This document shows positions 49,170 to 62,165 of a stretch of DNA of 64,000 bases, piece by piece. The stretch is from Zea mays. Taxonomy: Eukaryota > Streptophyta > Magnoliopsida > Poales > Poaceae. Both the position numbers and the translations under genes were made by a program. The DNA lies in the NCBI RefSeq assembly GCF_902167145.1, contig NC_050098.1, forward strand, positions 19,488,501 to 19,552,500. The letters run 5' to 3'. How positions within the stretch are numbered: position 1 is the first letter of the stretch; each line of letters begins with the position of its first letter. Below the pieces are notes generated by a model. The model did no database searches. It saw only the letters and a program-made list of their open reading frames with translations, and was not told where the DNA came from.

Positions 49170-51803
49170 ATGTCGGGAGATCACGCCAAGAAGATGGTGA
49201 TCGGCGGTGAGAAGTCCGCTACAAGCCACGGGAAGGCTCCATCAAGGGAGTCCGCCAACAACAAGAAGGATGGATCCCCTTCACGCATTCGATCGCACAA
49301 GAGTGGCGAGAAGAAGAATAAAATGAAGAAAGTCGTCTACTACGAGACCGACTCTTCCTCGCCCTCTACATCCGGATCCGACGCCGCGTTCGTCACTTCT
49401 AAGCGCCAAGAGCGCAAGAAGTATAGTAAGATCCCCCTACGCTATCCTCGCATTCCTAAACATACTCCATTACTTTCCGTCCCATTAGGCAAACCACCGA
49501 CATTTGACGGTGAAGATTATTCTAGGTAGAGTGATATGATGAGGTATCACCTAATCTCACTCCACAAAAGTATATGGGATATTGTTGAGTTTGGTGTACA
49601 GGTACCGTCCGTAGGGGATGAAGATTATGATGAGGACGAGGTGGCCCAAATTGTGCACTTCAACTCCCAAGCCACCACTATACTCCTCACCTCTCTAAGT
49701 CGAGAGGAGTATAACAAGGTGCAAGGATTGAAGAGTGCCAAGGAGATTTGGGACGTACTCAAGACCGCGCACGAAGGAGACGAGGTGACCAAGATCACCA
49801 AGCGGGAGACGATCGAGGGGGAGCTCAGTCGCTTCCGGCTTCGCCAAGGGGAAGAGCCACAAGATATGTACAACCGGCTCAAGACCTTGGTGAACCAAGT
49901 GCGCAACCTCGGGAGCAAAAAATGGGATGACCATGAAATGGTCAAGGTTATTCTTAGATCACTCGTTTTTCTTAACCCTATGCAAGTACAATTAATACGT
50001 GGTGATCCTAGATACACACTAATGTCTCCCGAGGAAGTAATAGGAAAAATTGTGAGCTTTGAATTGATGATCAAAGGCTCAAAGAAAATCATCGAGCAAG
50101 ATGGCCCCTCCACGCCCGAAGCACAACCAGTCGCATTCAAGGCGACGGAGGAGAAGATGGAAGAGTCTACATCAAGTAGACTCCCCATTAACGCATCCAA
50201 GCTCGACAACGAGGTGATGGCGCTCATCATCAAGAGCTTCCGCCAAATCCTCAAGCAAAGGAGGAGGAAGGATTACAAATCCCGCTCCAAGAAAGTGTGC
50301 TACAAGTGTGGTAAGCCCGGTCATTTTATTGCAAAATGTCCATTATCAAGTGATAGTGACAGGGGCGACGACAAGAAGGGAAAGATGAGAGAAAAGAAGA
50401 GATACTACAAGAAGAAGGGCGGCAATGCCCATGTGTGCCGCGAGTGGGACTCCGACGAGAGCTCCTCCGACTCCTCCTCCGACGAGGACGCCACCAACAT
50501 CGCCTTCACCAAGGGACTCCTCTTCCCCAACGTCGGCCACAAGTGCCTCATGGCAAAGGACGGCAAAAGAAAGAAGGTAAAATCAAGATCCTCCACTAAA
50601 TATGCATCCTCTAGTGATGAAGATCATTTTAGTGATGAGGAAGATAATTTGCGTACTCTTTTTGCCAATCTTAACATGGAACAAAAAGAAAAATTAAATG
50701 AACTAATTAGTGCCATTCATGAGAAGGATGAACTCTTGGACACCCAAGAGGACTTCCTAATTAAGGAAAACAAGAAGCATGTTAAGGTTAAAAATGCTTA
50801 CGCTCTATAAGTAGAAAAATGTGAAAAACTATCTAGTGAGCTAAGCACTTGCCATGATATTATTGCCAACCTTAGAAATGAGAATGCTAAAATAATTGCT
50901 AAGGCTGATTCAAATGCTTGTGATGTTTCAATTCCCAATCTTAGAGATGATAATGTTAGTTTACTTGCTAAGATTGAAAAATTGAATATCTCTCTTGCTA
51001 GCCTTAGAAATGATAATGAAAAATTAATTGCTAAGGCCAAAGACCTAGATGTTTGCAATGTTACAATTTCCAATCTTAGAAGTGAAAATGACATTTTACA
51101 TGCTAAGATTGTTGAACTAAAATCTTGCAAACCCTCTACATCTACTGTTGAGCATGTTTCCATTTGCACTAGATGTAGAGACATTGATGTTGATGCTATT
51201 CATGATCACCTAGCTTTAATTAAGAAACAAAATGATCACATAGCTCAACTTAATGCCAAAATTAATGAGCATGACTTAGAAACTGAAAAATTTAAATTTG
51301 CTAGAAGCATGCTCTATAGTGGGAGACGCCCTGGCATCAAGGATGGCATTGGCTTCCAAAAGGGAGACAATGTCAAACTTAATGTCCCTCCTAAAAGATT
51401 GTCTAATTTTGTTAAGGGCAAGGCTCCCATGGCTCAGAATAACGAAGGTTACATTTTGTACCCTGTCGGTTATCCCGAGCACAAAATTAGGAGAATTCAC
51501 TCTAGGAAGTCTCACTCTGGCCCTAATCATGCTTTTATGTATAAGGGTGAGACATCTAGCTCTAGGCAATCAACCCGTGCAAAATTGCCTAAGAAGAAAA
51601 CTTTAATTGCATCAAATGATTCTAACATTTCATTTAAAACTTTTGATGCATCTTATGTTTTGACTAACAAATCCAGCAAAGTAGTTGCCAAGTATGTTGG
51701 GGGCAAACACAAGGGATCAAAGACTTGTGTTTGGGTACCCAAAGTTCTTGTATCTAATGTCAAAGGACCCAAAACCGTTTGGGTACCTAAAATCAAGAAC
51801 TAA
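49170..51803 (+). pseudogene. Element E gag with two nonsense codons
   Basis: One reading frame of about 878 codons from ATG 49170 (MSGDHAKKM) to the stop at 51801, broken by TAG at 49527-49529 (Trp in related copies) and TAA at 50808-50810 (Glu in related copies). It contains the gag core, a CCHC knuckle (CYKCGKPGHFIAKC, about 50300-50341), basic and acidic patches, an Asn-rich coiled-coil segment and the VPKIKN end. No frameshift occurs in this gag, unlike in B and C. Confidence 0.9.
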
Positions 51804-51816
51804 ATTTGTTTTGTAG

Positions 51817-54680
51817 GTTTATGCATCCGGGGGCTCAAGTTGGATCATCGATAGCGGGTGCACAAACCACATGACAGGGGAGAAGAAGATGTTCTCCTCC
51901 TATGAGAAAAACCAAGATCCCCAAAGAGCTATCACATTCGGGGATGGAAATCAAGGATTTGTAGCGCATGTCAGGCAGGAAAGCAAGTTGGTGTTCATCA
52001 TCCACACAAGAACATCATGACGACTGACAGACCACTCGAGCTCCTACACATGGACCTATTCGGCCCGATAGCTTACATAAGCATCGGCGAGAGTAAGTAC
52101 TGTCTAGTTATTGTGGATGACTATTCTCGCTTCACTTGGATGTTCTTTTTGCAGGAAAAATCACATACCCAAGAGACCTTAAAGGGATTCTTGAGATGGG
52201 CTCAAAATGAGTTCGGCTTAAGGATCAAAAAGATTAGAAGCGACAATGGGACGGAGTTCAAGAACTCTCAAATTGAAGGCTTCCTTGAGGAGGAGGGCAT
52301 CAAGCATGAGTTCTCTTCTCCCTACACACCACAACAAAATGGTGTAGTGGAGAGGAAGAATAGAACTCTATTGAACATGGCAAGGACCATGCTTGATGAA
52401 TACAAGACTTCGGATCGGTTTTGGGCCGAGGCGGTCAACACCGCTTGCTACGCCATCAACCGGTTATATCTACACTGAATCCTCAAGAAGACATCATACG
52501 AACTCCTAACCGGTAAAAAGCCCAATGTTTCATATTTTAGAGTCTTTGGTAGCAAATGCTTTATTCTTGTTAAAAGAGGTAGAAAATCTAAATTTGCTCC
52601 TAAGGATGTAGAAGGCTTTTTACTAGGATATGATTCAAATACAAGGGCATATAGAGTATTTAACAAGTCCTCTGGGCTAGTTGAAGTTTCTTGTGACATT
52701 GTGTTTGATGAAACTAACGGCTCTCAAGTAGAGCAAGTTGATCTTGATGAGCTAGATGATGAATAGGCTCCGTGCGTCGCGCTAAGGAACATGTCCATTG
52801 GGGATGTGTGTCCTAAGGAATCCGAAGAGCCACCACAAGCACAAGATCAACCATCTTCCTCCACGCAAGCATCTCCACCAACTCAAAATGAGGATGAGGC
52901 TCAAGTTGATGAAGGAGAAGATCAAGAAGATGAGCCACCTCAAAAGGAGAGCAATGATCAAGGGGGAGATGCCCATGATTAAGATAAGGAAGATGAACAA
53001 GTTCCAAGACCGCCACACCCAAGAGTCCACCAAGCAATACAACGAGATCACCCCGTGAACACCATCCTCGGCGATATTCAAAAGGGGGTAACTACTCGAT
53101 CTCGTGTTGCTCATTTTTGTGAACATTACTCTTTTGTTTCCTCTATTGAGCCACACAGGGTAGAGGAAGCACTTCAAGATTCGAATTGGGTGGTGGCGAT
53201 GCGAGAGGAGCTCAACAACTTCACTAGGAATGAGGTATGACATTTAGTTCCACGTCCTAACCAAAATGTTGTAGGAACCAAGTGGGTTTTCCGCAACAAG
53301 CAAGATGAGCATGGTGTGGTGACAAGGAACAAAGCTCGACTTGTGGCCAAGGGGTATTCACAAGTCGAAGGTTTGGATTTCGGTGAAACCTATGCACCCG
53401 TAGCTAGGCTAGAATCAATTCGCATTTTACTTGCCTATGCTACTTACCATGGCTTCAAGCTTTACCAAATGGACGTGAAGAGTGCCTTCCTCAATGGATC
53501 AATCAAGGAAGAGGTCTATGTTGAGCAACCTCCCGGCTTTGAAGATAGTGAGTATCCTAACCATGTGTATAAACTCTCTAAGGCGCTTTATGGGCTCAAG
53601 CAAGCCCCAAGAGCATGGTATGAATGCCTAAGAGATTTCCTTATCACTAATGGCTTCAAAGTCGGAAAGGCCGATCCTACTTTATTTACTAAAACTCTTG
53701 CAAATGATTTGTCTGTATGCCAAATTTATGTTGATGATATTATATTTGGGTCTACTAACGAATCTACATGTGAAGAGTTTAGTAGGATCATGACACAGAA
53801 ATTCGAGATGTCTATGATGGGGAGTTGAAGTACTTCTTGGGATTTCAAGTTAAGCGACTCCAAGAGGGCACCTTCATTAGCCAAACGAAGTATATTCAAG
53901 ACATTCTAAACAAGTTTGGAATGAAGGATGCCAAGCCCATCAAGACACCCATGGGAACTAATGGACATATCGACCTCGACACGGGAGGTAAATCCGTAGA
54001 TCAAAAGGTAATACCGGTCGATGATAGGTTCTTTACTCTATTTATGTGCATCTCGACCGGATATTATGCTTTCTGTATGCATGTGTGCAAGATTCCAAGC
54101 CGACCCTAAGGAAGCTCACCTTACAGCCGTAAAACGAATCTTGAGATATTTAGTTTATACTCCTAAGTTTGGGCTTTGGTACCCTAGGGGATCCACATTT
54201 GATTTAATTGGTTATTCTGATGCCGATTGGGCAGGGTGTAAAATTAATAGAAAGAGCACATCGGGGACTTGCCAGTTCTTGGGAAGGTCTCTGGTGTCTT
54301 GGGCTTCAAAGAAGCAAAATTCCGTAGCTCTTTCTACCGCCGAAGCCGAGTATATTGCCGCAGGCTATTGTTGCGTGCAATTGCTTTGGATGAGGCAAAC
54401 CCTTAGGGACTATGGTTACAAATTAACCAAAGTTCCTCTTCTATGTGATAATGAGAGTGCAATCCGCATGGCGGATAATCCCGTTGAGCATAGCCACACT
54501 AAACACATAGCCATTCGGTATCATTTCTTAAGGGATCACCAACAAAAGGAGGATATCGAGATTGCATATATTAACACCAAAGAACAATTAGCTGATATCT
54601 TTACCAAGCCACTTGATGAACAAACATTTAACAAACTTAGGCATGAGCTAAATATTCTTGATTCTAGGAATTTCTTTTGA
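51817..54680 (+). pseudogene. Element E pol with internal deletion
   Basis: Opens after TAG with the protease ([10 protein letters not shown]). At about 51956 roughly 379 bp are missing relative to B (its 30512-30890) at an AGG microhomology, removing the protease C-terminus and the integrase HH half. Integrase core, reverse transcriptase and RNase H follow. Nonsense changes lie near 52476, 52764, 52981 and 53238. A one-base loss near 53822 and a one-base gain near 54010 offset each other. It is not functional. Confidence 0.9.
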
Positions 54681-55516
54681 TGATTTTGCACACATAGCTC
54701 ATTAATATACCTTTGATCATATCTCTTTCATGTGCTATGACTAATGTGTTTTCGAGTGCATTTCATGCTAAGTCATAGATTGAAAGGGAATTGGAGTCTT
54801 CGGCAAAGACAAAGGCTTCCACTCCACTCCATCAAATTACTCACCCTTCGCCGTCGCTCCGAGCAACTCTCCAACTTTGGTATAATCTTCACTCTTATGT
54901 TATTTACCATCGGGAGAGAAAGTAAAAGGGCTTATATTTCACTCAGGTATCCGTTTTTGGCGATTAATGCCAAAGGGGGAGAAAGTATTATCCCAAAGCA
55001 AAAGGACCGCACCACCACCAATTTTCTAAAATTTGAGTTAAGAAAAGATTTTTTCAAATGGTGATTTCCCATGATGTGTTTCCAATTGATATCTTATTTT
55101 TGATAGAATTTCAAATTGGAACACCCTCTTCAAATCTAATATCTAAAACCCTCTAGAACAATAAGAGGAGGATTTTATTGAGGGGGAGTTTTGTTTAGTC
55201 AAAGGAAGAGAATTTGTAACAGGGGGAGAAAATTCCAAATCTTGAAAATGCTTCTCAAAATCTTACTCATTTATCCTTTGACCATTTGCAAAAGGACTTT
55301 GAAAAGAATTTACAAAAGAATTTGCAAAAACAAAACATGTGGTGCAAGCGTGGTCCAAAATGTTGAAAAAGAAGAAATCAATCCATGCACATCTTATGAC
55401 AATATTTATTGGTTCAAATCTAAGTAATTGCACTTACATTTTGCAAACTAGTTCAATTATGCACTTCTATATTTGCTTTGGTTTGTGTTGGCATCAATCA
55501 CCAAAAAGGGGGAGAT
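54681..55516 (+). other. Element E pol-to-LTR spacer and polypurine tracts
   Basis: No gene. Repeated AAAGGGGGAGAAAG, AGGGGGAGTTTTG and CAGGGGGAGAAAA tracts, then the terminal tract at 55503-55516. Confidence 0.75.
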
Positions 55517-56679
55517 TGAAAGGGAATTAGGGTTACACCTTTTCCTAATTGATTTTGGTGGTTGAATTGCCCAACACAAATAATTGGACTAACTAGTTTG
55601 CTCTAGATTATGAGTTCTACAGGTGCCAAAGGTTCACAACAAACCATTAAAAAGACCAAAAAAGGATTCAAATATAGAGAGCAAAAGTCAGCCAAAGTGT
55701 GTCCTGGTCTGGCGCACCGGACAGTGTTTGGTGCACCAGGGACCCCAACTCCGAACTACTCACCTTCGGGAAATCTGGAGGCCAGTCCGCTATAATTCAT
55801 CGGACTGTCCGGTGGCGCACCAGACTGTCCGGTGTGCCAGCGGAGCAACGGCTCTTCCGCGCCAACGGTCACCTGCAACGGCATTTAATGCGCGCCACAG
55901 CGCGCAGAAGTCAGGCACGCGCGAGAAGGCGCACCGGACAGTCTACAGGACCTGTCCGGTGCACCACCGGACTGTCCGGTGGCCCAGAAGACTTCAGCTC
56001 CAACGGTCAGAATCCAATGGCTCTGTGACGTGGCAGGCGCACCGGACAGTGTCCGGTGGCCATGCGACAGACAACCTCTCAACGACCACTTTTGGTGGTT
56101 GGGGCTATAAATACCCCAACCAACCCACATTCAATGGCATCCAAGTTTTCCAACTTCCTACACCTTACAAGAGCTATAGCATTCAATACAAGACACACCA
56201 AAGAGATCAAATCCTCTCCCAAGTCCTTAGTTCATTCCAAATCAAATAGTGACTAGTGAGAGAGTGACTTGTGTTCATTTGAGCTCTTGCGCTTGGATTG
56301 CTTCTTTTTCTCATTCTTTCTTGTGATCAAACTCAATTGTAACCAAGGCAAGAGACACCAATTGTGTGGTGATCCTTGCGGGGACTTTGTGTCCCGTTTG
56401 ATTCAGAAGAGAAGCTCACTCGGTCTAAGTGACCGTTTGAGAGAGGGAAAGGGTTGAAAGAGACCCGGTCTTTGTGACCACCTCAACTGGGAGTAGGTTT
56501 GCAAGAACCGAACCTCGGTAAAACAAAACCTTGTGTCTCACTCTTTATTTGCTTGTGATTTGTTTTTTCGCCCTCTCTCTCGGAATCGTTTATATTTCTA
56601 ACGCTAACCCGGCTTGTAGTTGTGCTTAAGTTTATAAATTTCAGATTCGCCCTATTCACCCCCCTCTAGGCGACTTTCA
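55517..56679 (+). repeat. Element E 3' LTR
   Basis: 1163 bp, TGAAAGGGAATTAGGG to GGCGACTTTCA, with TATAAATA near 56106 and palindromes at 55715-56060. Confidence 0.92.
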
Positions 56680-56684
56680 CTTCC
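56680..56684. repeat. Element E target duplication, right (CTTCC)
   Basis: Identical to 47940-47944. Confidence 0.92.
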
Positions 56685-58373
56685 AAACAAGCTTGAACAA
56701 GTGGAGGCGACTGGACTTAATGAGGAGGAAATGCCTTTTGTAATAAAGCGCTTCAAGACTGCATTGAAAGGACGCAAAGACTACCCTAACAAGAACGAAT
56801 CAAGAGGAAAGCGTTCGTGCTTCAAGTGCGGTAAGACTGGTCATTTTATTGCTCAATGTCCCGATAATGAGAATGATTAGGTACAAGATAAGAAAGGGAA
56901 GAAGGAGAAGAAAAAGTTCTACATGAAGACGAAGGGTGAGGCACACATCGTTAAGGAATGGGACTCAGACGGTTCTTCATTTGACTCCGATGATGAAGAA
57001 CTTGCTGCCTCTGCCTTCAACAAATCCTCTCTCTCCCCCAACAAGCATCACACTTGCCTCATGGCAAAAGGGAAGAAGGTATGTACCCGTGATACTCCTA
57101 AGTATACCTCTTCTAGTGATGAATACTGCGATGATGATGATGACATAGACTATAGCAATCTTTTCATGGGCTTAGATAGATCTAAGGTAGATAAAATTAA
57201 CGAATTAATTGACACTCTTAATGAAAAGGATAGATTGCTAAAAAAGAGGATCTACTTTATGAGGAACATGATAAAGTAGTAGAAATAGAAAAATCTCTTG
57301 CTTTAGAAATCAAGAAGAATGAAATGCTTGCATTTGAATTATCTTCTTGCCATTCCTCTATTACTAGCCTTAAGAGTTCAAATGATGATTTGAATGCTAG
57401 AATAGAGAAAGTAAATGTTGCTAGTTCATCCGTTGAGCATGTTTCAATTTGTGCAAAACACAGAGACCGTGATTTTAATGCTTGCATTAATTATGCTTCT
57501 ACTATTTCAAAATTAAATGATGAAATTTCTCAACTAAACGTTCAACTTAAAACTTGCAAAAATGAAGTAGAAAAAAATTAAATTTGCCAGGGATGCCTTT
57601 ACCATTGGTAGACATCTCTCCATTAAGGATGGACTTGGTTTCTAAAAGGGAACCAAGAACACTAAGAGCCAAAAGGTCCTCAACTTCACAAAGTAGAAGG
57701 GGAAGGCACTTATGGCTAATAGCTTGCATTCTATTTATGAGAAGAAAAATCATGCTTACTTATATTCTCATGTCAAGAATGCTTCTTATAACGCTTATCG
57801 AGCTACTTGCAATGATAGTTTTACTCCTCGCACTATGTTAGCTTCATCTAGTGATTTTAATGTGATTAGAACTAGGCGTCATGCTTCTCATGTTGTTTCT
57901 CATACGCCTAAGGATAGGAATGCATCTCATGAATCTTCCATTCTATTTCGCACTTTTGGTGCATCCTATGTAATTCATTGTAAAAATGATAAAATCGTTG
58001 CTACAAATGTAGGACCAAAATGCAAGAAAGGTAAGACTTGCATTTGGGTTCTAAAAACTTATGTAACTAACCAGACAACACCCAACACAAGTTGGGGACC
58101 TAAATCCCAAGCCTAAATACCTTGCAAGTTTATGCATCCGGGGGCTTAAGCTGTATCATTGATAGTGGATGCACAAACCACATGACGGGGGAGGAGAACA
58201 TGTTCACTTCCTACATCAAGAACAAGGATTCTCATGACACGATCATCTTTGGAGATGGGAATCAAGGCATGGTAAAGGGGATAGGTACAATAGCGATTAC
58301 TACCGAGCATTCAATTTCTAATGTCTTTTTGGTAGAATCGCTTGGATATAATTTGCTTTCCGTTAGGGTTGCC
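56685..58373 (+). pseudogene. Outer element gag end and start of pol
   Basis: Resumes the gag split by E: VEATGLNEEEMPFVIKRFK, a CCHC knuckle (CFKCGKTGHFIAQC, 56818-56859), then basic, Asp-rich and coiled-coil parts, with stops near 56878 and 57276 and a frameshift near 57580. After the gag stop (about 58115), pol begins with the protease ([12 protein letters not shown], about 58155-58190) and breaks off after NLLSV near 58364, where LTR sequence takes over. Most of pol is therefore deleted. Confidence 0.82.
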
Positions 58374-59360
58374 CTCAGAAAAAACAAGAATTCGTCGGTT
58401 ATAATTCACCTGGCGGTCCGCGCGGAGCGCCGGGCAGTCCGGTGTGCCAACCGACCAACGGCTAGTTAATTAACATGTCAGCTAGAGCCAACAGTTAATA
58501 GGAGCACTGGACGGTCTGGTGCCCCTAGAAGTAGAAAGCAACCAATCAGCGAGCTGTAGCTGTTGCACTATGTAGTGTTTGGTGTGCACCGGACAGTTCG
58601 GTGCACCCACGGACAGAAGGAAACCAGGGCCTCCCAAATTGAGTTCTAACGACTTCTAGGTCCCTTGGGAATATAAAAGGACCCCCTAGGCACCATGGAG
58701 CTATATAAAAGCATACTTTGAGCATACTTTGAGCATACTATAACTCCGAGACTCTGCGACCACGCTGTTGATTCATTAGATAGAGATTTGAGCACGTTCT
58801 TGAGTTGTGACTCTGACATTTTGAGTCTTGCGCTCTTTTCTTGACTTGTATGTGTGTTGTTGCTGCAATTAAGTTCTTGTGTGTGTTTCTACTCCCTCCT
58901 TACTTTGGTTTTGATTAAGATGATTTGTGTAAGGCGTGAGAGACTCCAATTTGTGGAGATTCTTCACAAACGAGATTTGATATAAGGAAGAAAACTGTGG
59001 TACTCAAGTTTGATCTTTGGATCACTTGAGAGGGGTTGAGTGCAACCCTTGACCGAAGGAGGTCACCACACAACGTGGAGTAGGCATTGATCGAACCACG
59101 GGATAAAATCACTATGTCCATTGTCCATTTACTTTATTGCGATTGTTGACTTCTTGAGTCCTCATATTCACTTGTGTTATTGCTCCTAAGTTTGATACAC
59201 ATTTAAAAGGAGTAATCAAGTGAAGAGTTCTCCTCTCTCTCCATCTCTACTCATAACAACTTGGTTTTAGCTTTCACTAACACTCGTTATAAACCAAGTT
59301 TGTCTTGTTTAGAGTTGATTTTTGCAGGATCACCTATTCACCCCCCTCTAGATGCTCTCA
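58374..59360 (+). repeat. Outer copia element, 3' LTR (5'-truncated)
   Basis: Aligns with 21469-22185 and continues past the point where element A cut the other copy, so it supplies the empty site (CGTGGAGTAGGCATTGATCG, about 59077). TATA box ATATAAAAGGACCCC at 58671. Ends CACCCCCCTCTAGATGCTCTCA, with CA at 59359-59360. Its left part was lost in a deletion that also removed most of pol. Confidence 0.78.
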
Positions 59361-59494
59361 TGAAGGTTGTCTCCTGCAGATCGTGCACATGGACACTGTT
59401 TTGTACTGTTTATAGAGCGGAGTTTAGAATAGGAGGTGACATAGAAGAGCTGCTAGAGATAACTTTAACCAGGATTGGGGAACCTGAACCCTAA

Positions 59495-59719
59495 GGCCAT
59501 TCCCAGTGGAAGTTTCATTGCACGGTTTTCAAAAGTGACACGTCATCTTTTGTCTATGAAACAGTGTATCCTGAGTTTCATCTGGATGAAACCCTCTCCC
59601 CCTTCCATGAAACTCTATCTCTCTCATCATAAATATCAATGTCATGTCATCAAATATGGTGATGTGTCATCTCATTTAATAAGAATGAAACTATGATAAA
59701 ACTCCCACCGGGAGTGGCC
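59495..59719. repeat. Tourist-like MITE (TAA duplication)
   Basis: 225 bp. Ends GGCCATTCCCAGTGG and, inverted, GGCCACTCCCGGTGG; TAA on both sides (59492-59494 and 59720-59722). A 3-bp TWA duplication points to the PIF/Harbinger superfamily. Non-coding; the interior has repeated ATGAAAC words. Confidence 0.82.
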
Positions 59720-61028
59720 TAAAGGAGATTACCTTATTTTGAAATAAAAGGGATCTTTCTTTCATGTATCACTTTTCAAGAGAAATAGGTCTATCTATTA
59801 ATACTATTTTGTATAAAACTTAAGATGTGCTCTTATTGGAGGACCAAGGGAGTAAGGCTAAAGCTAGCAGATCGTGCACATGGTCCTGCAAAACACTGTA
59901 CTGAAGACTATACTATTTAGAGGGTGTAGTTTGAAATAAGAGATGTAGATGAGTAAGCTGCTAGATGCAGTACGAAATAGATATTGGAGTAAATCTTACT
60001 GTACGTTTTTATAGGTGTCCACAAACGCTATATGATCGAAAAGTGCGTGTTTTTGCTCACAGAAATCGGTTTGAAAGATCTAAAAGCCATTGGAAACACG
60101 ATAGAGTAGCTGACATACGATACAAGAAAATCAAGAAAGTTATGTATGAAGAAAGGAAAATAAACAGCATTTGAGTTATGGACTATAGGCTTTGTAGGAG
60201 AAATAGGAATAGCTGATGTGTATACAGTACTCTTCTGAGGTGTACGAGATCTTTTTTTCATTGAGGAAATAAAGGGGTGTACGATCTTACCCAGCTCTCT
60301 CTCTACAGTCTAGCTATTACAGAATCAGTACTAATAAGATCCGTCAATCCTTTTGAATGAACGAAACTGCAGCGATCTACTATGAATATAGTCACTGTGA
60401 GTGAACGAAGGACGAAACCAATCTATAGCACAGTAATAAGAGGAGATTCAAAAATTGCTATATATGCATGTAGATAGAATGAAACTGATCTGAATCCTCA
60501 ATCACTCTCTAACTGCATCTTCAACTTTGACTTCTTTCAGTATCTAGAAAAACTTGGATTGTCTTTTGATTGATGATATATAACACCCGCAACCTATAGT
60601 ACAAGTGTGCAACATCTATCGACTAGTTATTCGTGCATGATGTGAACTGTTGCAGCAAAAATAACCAAACTATAGACGGCATGTGTGTTGCCAAATAGGC
60701 AAAGGCTGAATCGATCCAACACATGAGAACAAGATGCAAGCACACATGTTTAGTCTCTAGCAGATGCAATCAACTTATTGCTGCACTCGATGGCACAAAC
60801 TTGCATGAGATCTTAATTATAGGAACTACTACATAGTATCGTCTAGCAACTCAAGATTGCCTAATGATGTACATACAACTAGTTTAACTTGCAGTCTTAC
60901 TTAAACTTAAGTTTTTGCAAAGACGAGCCGAGTAATTGAATTCAAGATCAAGCAGGCGGCCGAGACGACATGAAGATCGAAGAAAGAGGAGGAAGGACTA
61001 GAGTACTATGTGTATACTAGCATCGCTG
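59720..61028. other. Intergenic, 3' side of the RAV gene
   Basis: AT-rich, without a convincing gene. 59866-59985 loosely repeats 59368-59470 (AGCAGATCGTGCACATGG, GAAATAAGAGATGTAGATG). The last few hundred bases are expected to contain the RAV 3' UTR and poly(A) region on the minus strand. Confidence 0.5.
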
Positions 61029-62165
61029 CTATAACAAGAAGGCACCTAGGGCAGGAGAGCGGTGATGATGAGCCACGCATTGCTTCTTGAACGACTCCGC
61101 CTGCGGCCCATGGTCGAACGAAATCTCCACCGGCCGTGCGCGCTTCTGGTGGTGGCACCCGGCTCCGGCGATGTCGACGCCGAACAGCCTGACTACACGG
61201 GCCTCGCTTGGTTTCTCCGCTGGTGCTGGTGATGGTACCGGTACCCCGTCGGTGGCGGGCGTCGTCGTCTTGGTCTTCTTGCAGTCGATGAAGAGCTGCT
61301 TCTCCGAGCCGTACGTGGAGTGGGAGAAGACGATGGTGTCCCCGGCTCGGAGGCCCTTCTCCCTGACGAAGCGGCTCCAGCCCTTGGTGAGCACGTAGCT
61401 CTGGCTGCTGTTCCAGTAGGAGTAGCGGAACCGCCACACCTTGCCCTCCCCGTCCTCGAAGTTGAGGAGCACGCCCTTGGCGGTGGTGGGCGCCTGCGCC
61501 TCCACCGACGGCGGCGCGCGCTTCAGCGGGAAGTGCTTCTCGGCGTGCTGCTTGGGGACCACGAGGCGGTTGAGCTTGCCGACGTCGCTGGGCGTGACCG
61601 CCTTGTCGAACAGCAGCACGCGCGCCCAGGCCGGCGTGGGCTGCGCGCGGCTGCGGCCGCGCCGCAGGCCCTGGCGCAGCTCGTCGGCGTAGGTGTGCTT
61701 CCGCAGCATGTCGACGATCTCCGCCTTGGAGTGGGCGGCCAGGAAGGCGAGCTCGGGCGCCGACGCGCCGGCGCCCGGGAAGTTGGTCGCCGCCTCGCGG
61801 CCGCGGTAGCGGAGCGCGGCCACGTCGTAGGCGCGCGCCGCGGCCTCCTCGTCGGCGAACGTGCCGAGCCACACCCGGGCGTGGCGCTCGTAGATCTGCG
61901 CGCCCCAGCGGCCGTTGGGCTGCGGCACCACGCCCTTGAAGCGCGAGGAGCCCTGCGGCACCGCCGACGGCTGCGACGTGACGGCCTGCTCGTCCGCCGC
62001 CGGCGAGACGGCGACGGCGTCTCCGCCGCCGACCGCGCCGCCGCCTGGTGGTGCGGCAGCGGGCGGCGGCTGCGCGGCGGCGGCGGACTCCGTGGTGGCC
62101 GTGGACGCGGCGGAAGAGCTGTCCTCCGGCGCCGCCGCCGTGGGGCTCATGCTCTCAATACCCAT
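61029..62165 (-). CDS. RAV/TEM-type AP2-B3 transcription factor
   Basis: Intronless 378-residue protein, ATG at 62165, stop at 61029. After an Ala/Ser/Pro-rich leader come an AP2 domain (about residues 74-130: [36 protein letters not shown]) and a B3 domain (about 182-297: [55 protein letters not shown]). Residues 326-330 are RLFGV, the B3 repression motif known from RAV1/TEM proteins. The family binds a CAACA (AP2) plus CACCTG (B3) bipartite site in the nucleus and represses targets such as flowering and growth genes; this copy's targets are unknown. Length, domain order and absence of introns are normal for the family. The upstream start fits the conserved MGIES opening. No damage is seen. 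The high GC content (Ala-rich) is ordinary for grass genes. Confidence 0.95.
   Translation of the reverse strand: MGIESMSPTAAAPEDSSSAASTATTESAAAAQPPPAAAPPGGGAVGGGDAVAVSPAADEQAVTSQPSAVPQGSSRFKGVVPQPNGRWGAQIYERHARVWLGTFADEEAAARAYDVAALRYRGREAATNFPGAGASAPELAFLAAHSKAEIVDMLRKHTYADELRQGLRRGRSRAQPTPAWARVLLFDKAVTPSDVGKLNRLVVPKQHAEKHFPLKRAPPSVEAQAPTTAKGVLLNFEDGEGKVWRFRYSYWNSSQSYVLTKGWSRFVREKGLRAGDTIVFSHSTYGSEKQLFIDCKKTKTTTPATDGVPVPSPAPAEKPSEARVVRLFGVDIAGAGCHHQKRARPVEISFDHGPQAESFKKQCVAHHHRSPALGAFLL

Larger units (their letters stand above)
47945..56679 (+). mobile_element. Element E: SIREvirus-type copia, plus, decayed
   Basis: 8735 bp with 5' LTR 47945-49121, primer site 49124-49135, gag 49170-51803, pol 51817-54680, polypurine tract 55503-55516 and 3' LTR 55517-56679, flanked by CTTCC. 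The first LTR base pair is mutated (TA instead of TG) and the 5' LTR end has a short internal deletion. Several stops, frameshifts and a deletion of about 379 bp show that it is older than C. Confidence 0.93.

Noticed and set aside
22600..56100. Regular spaced palindromes as a CRISPR-like array
   Set aside because: This is a plant genome and the repeats are irregularly spaced LTR promoter palindromes, with no spacer structure.
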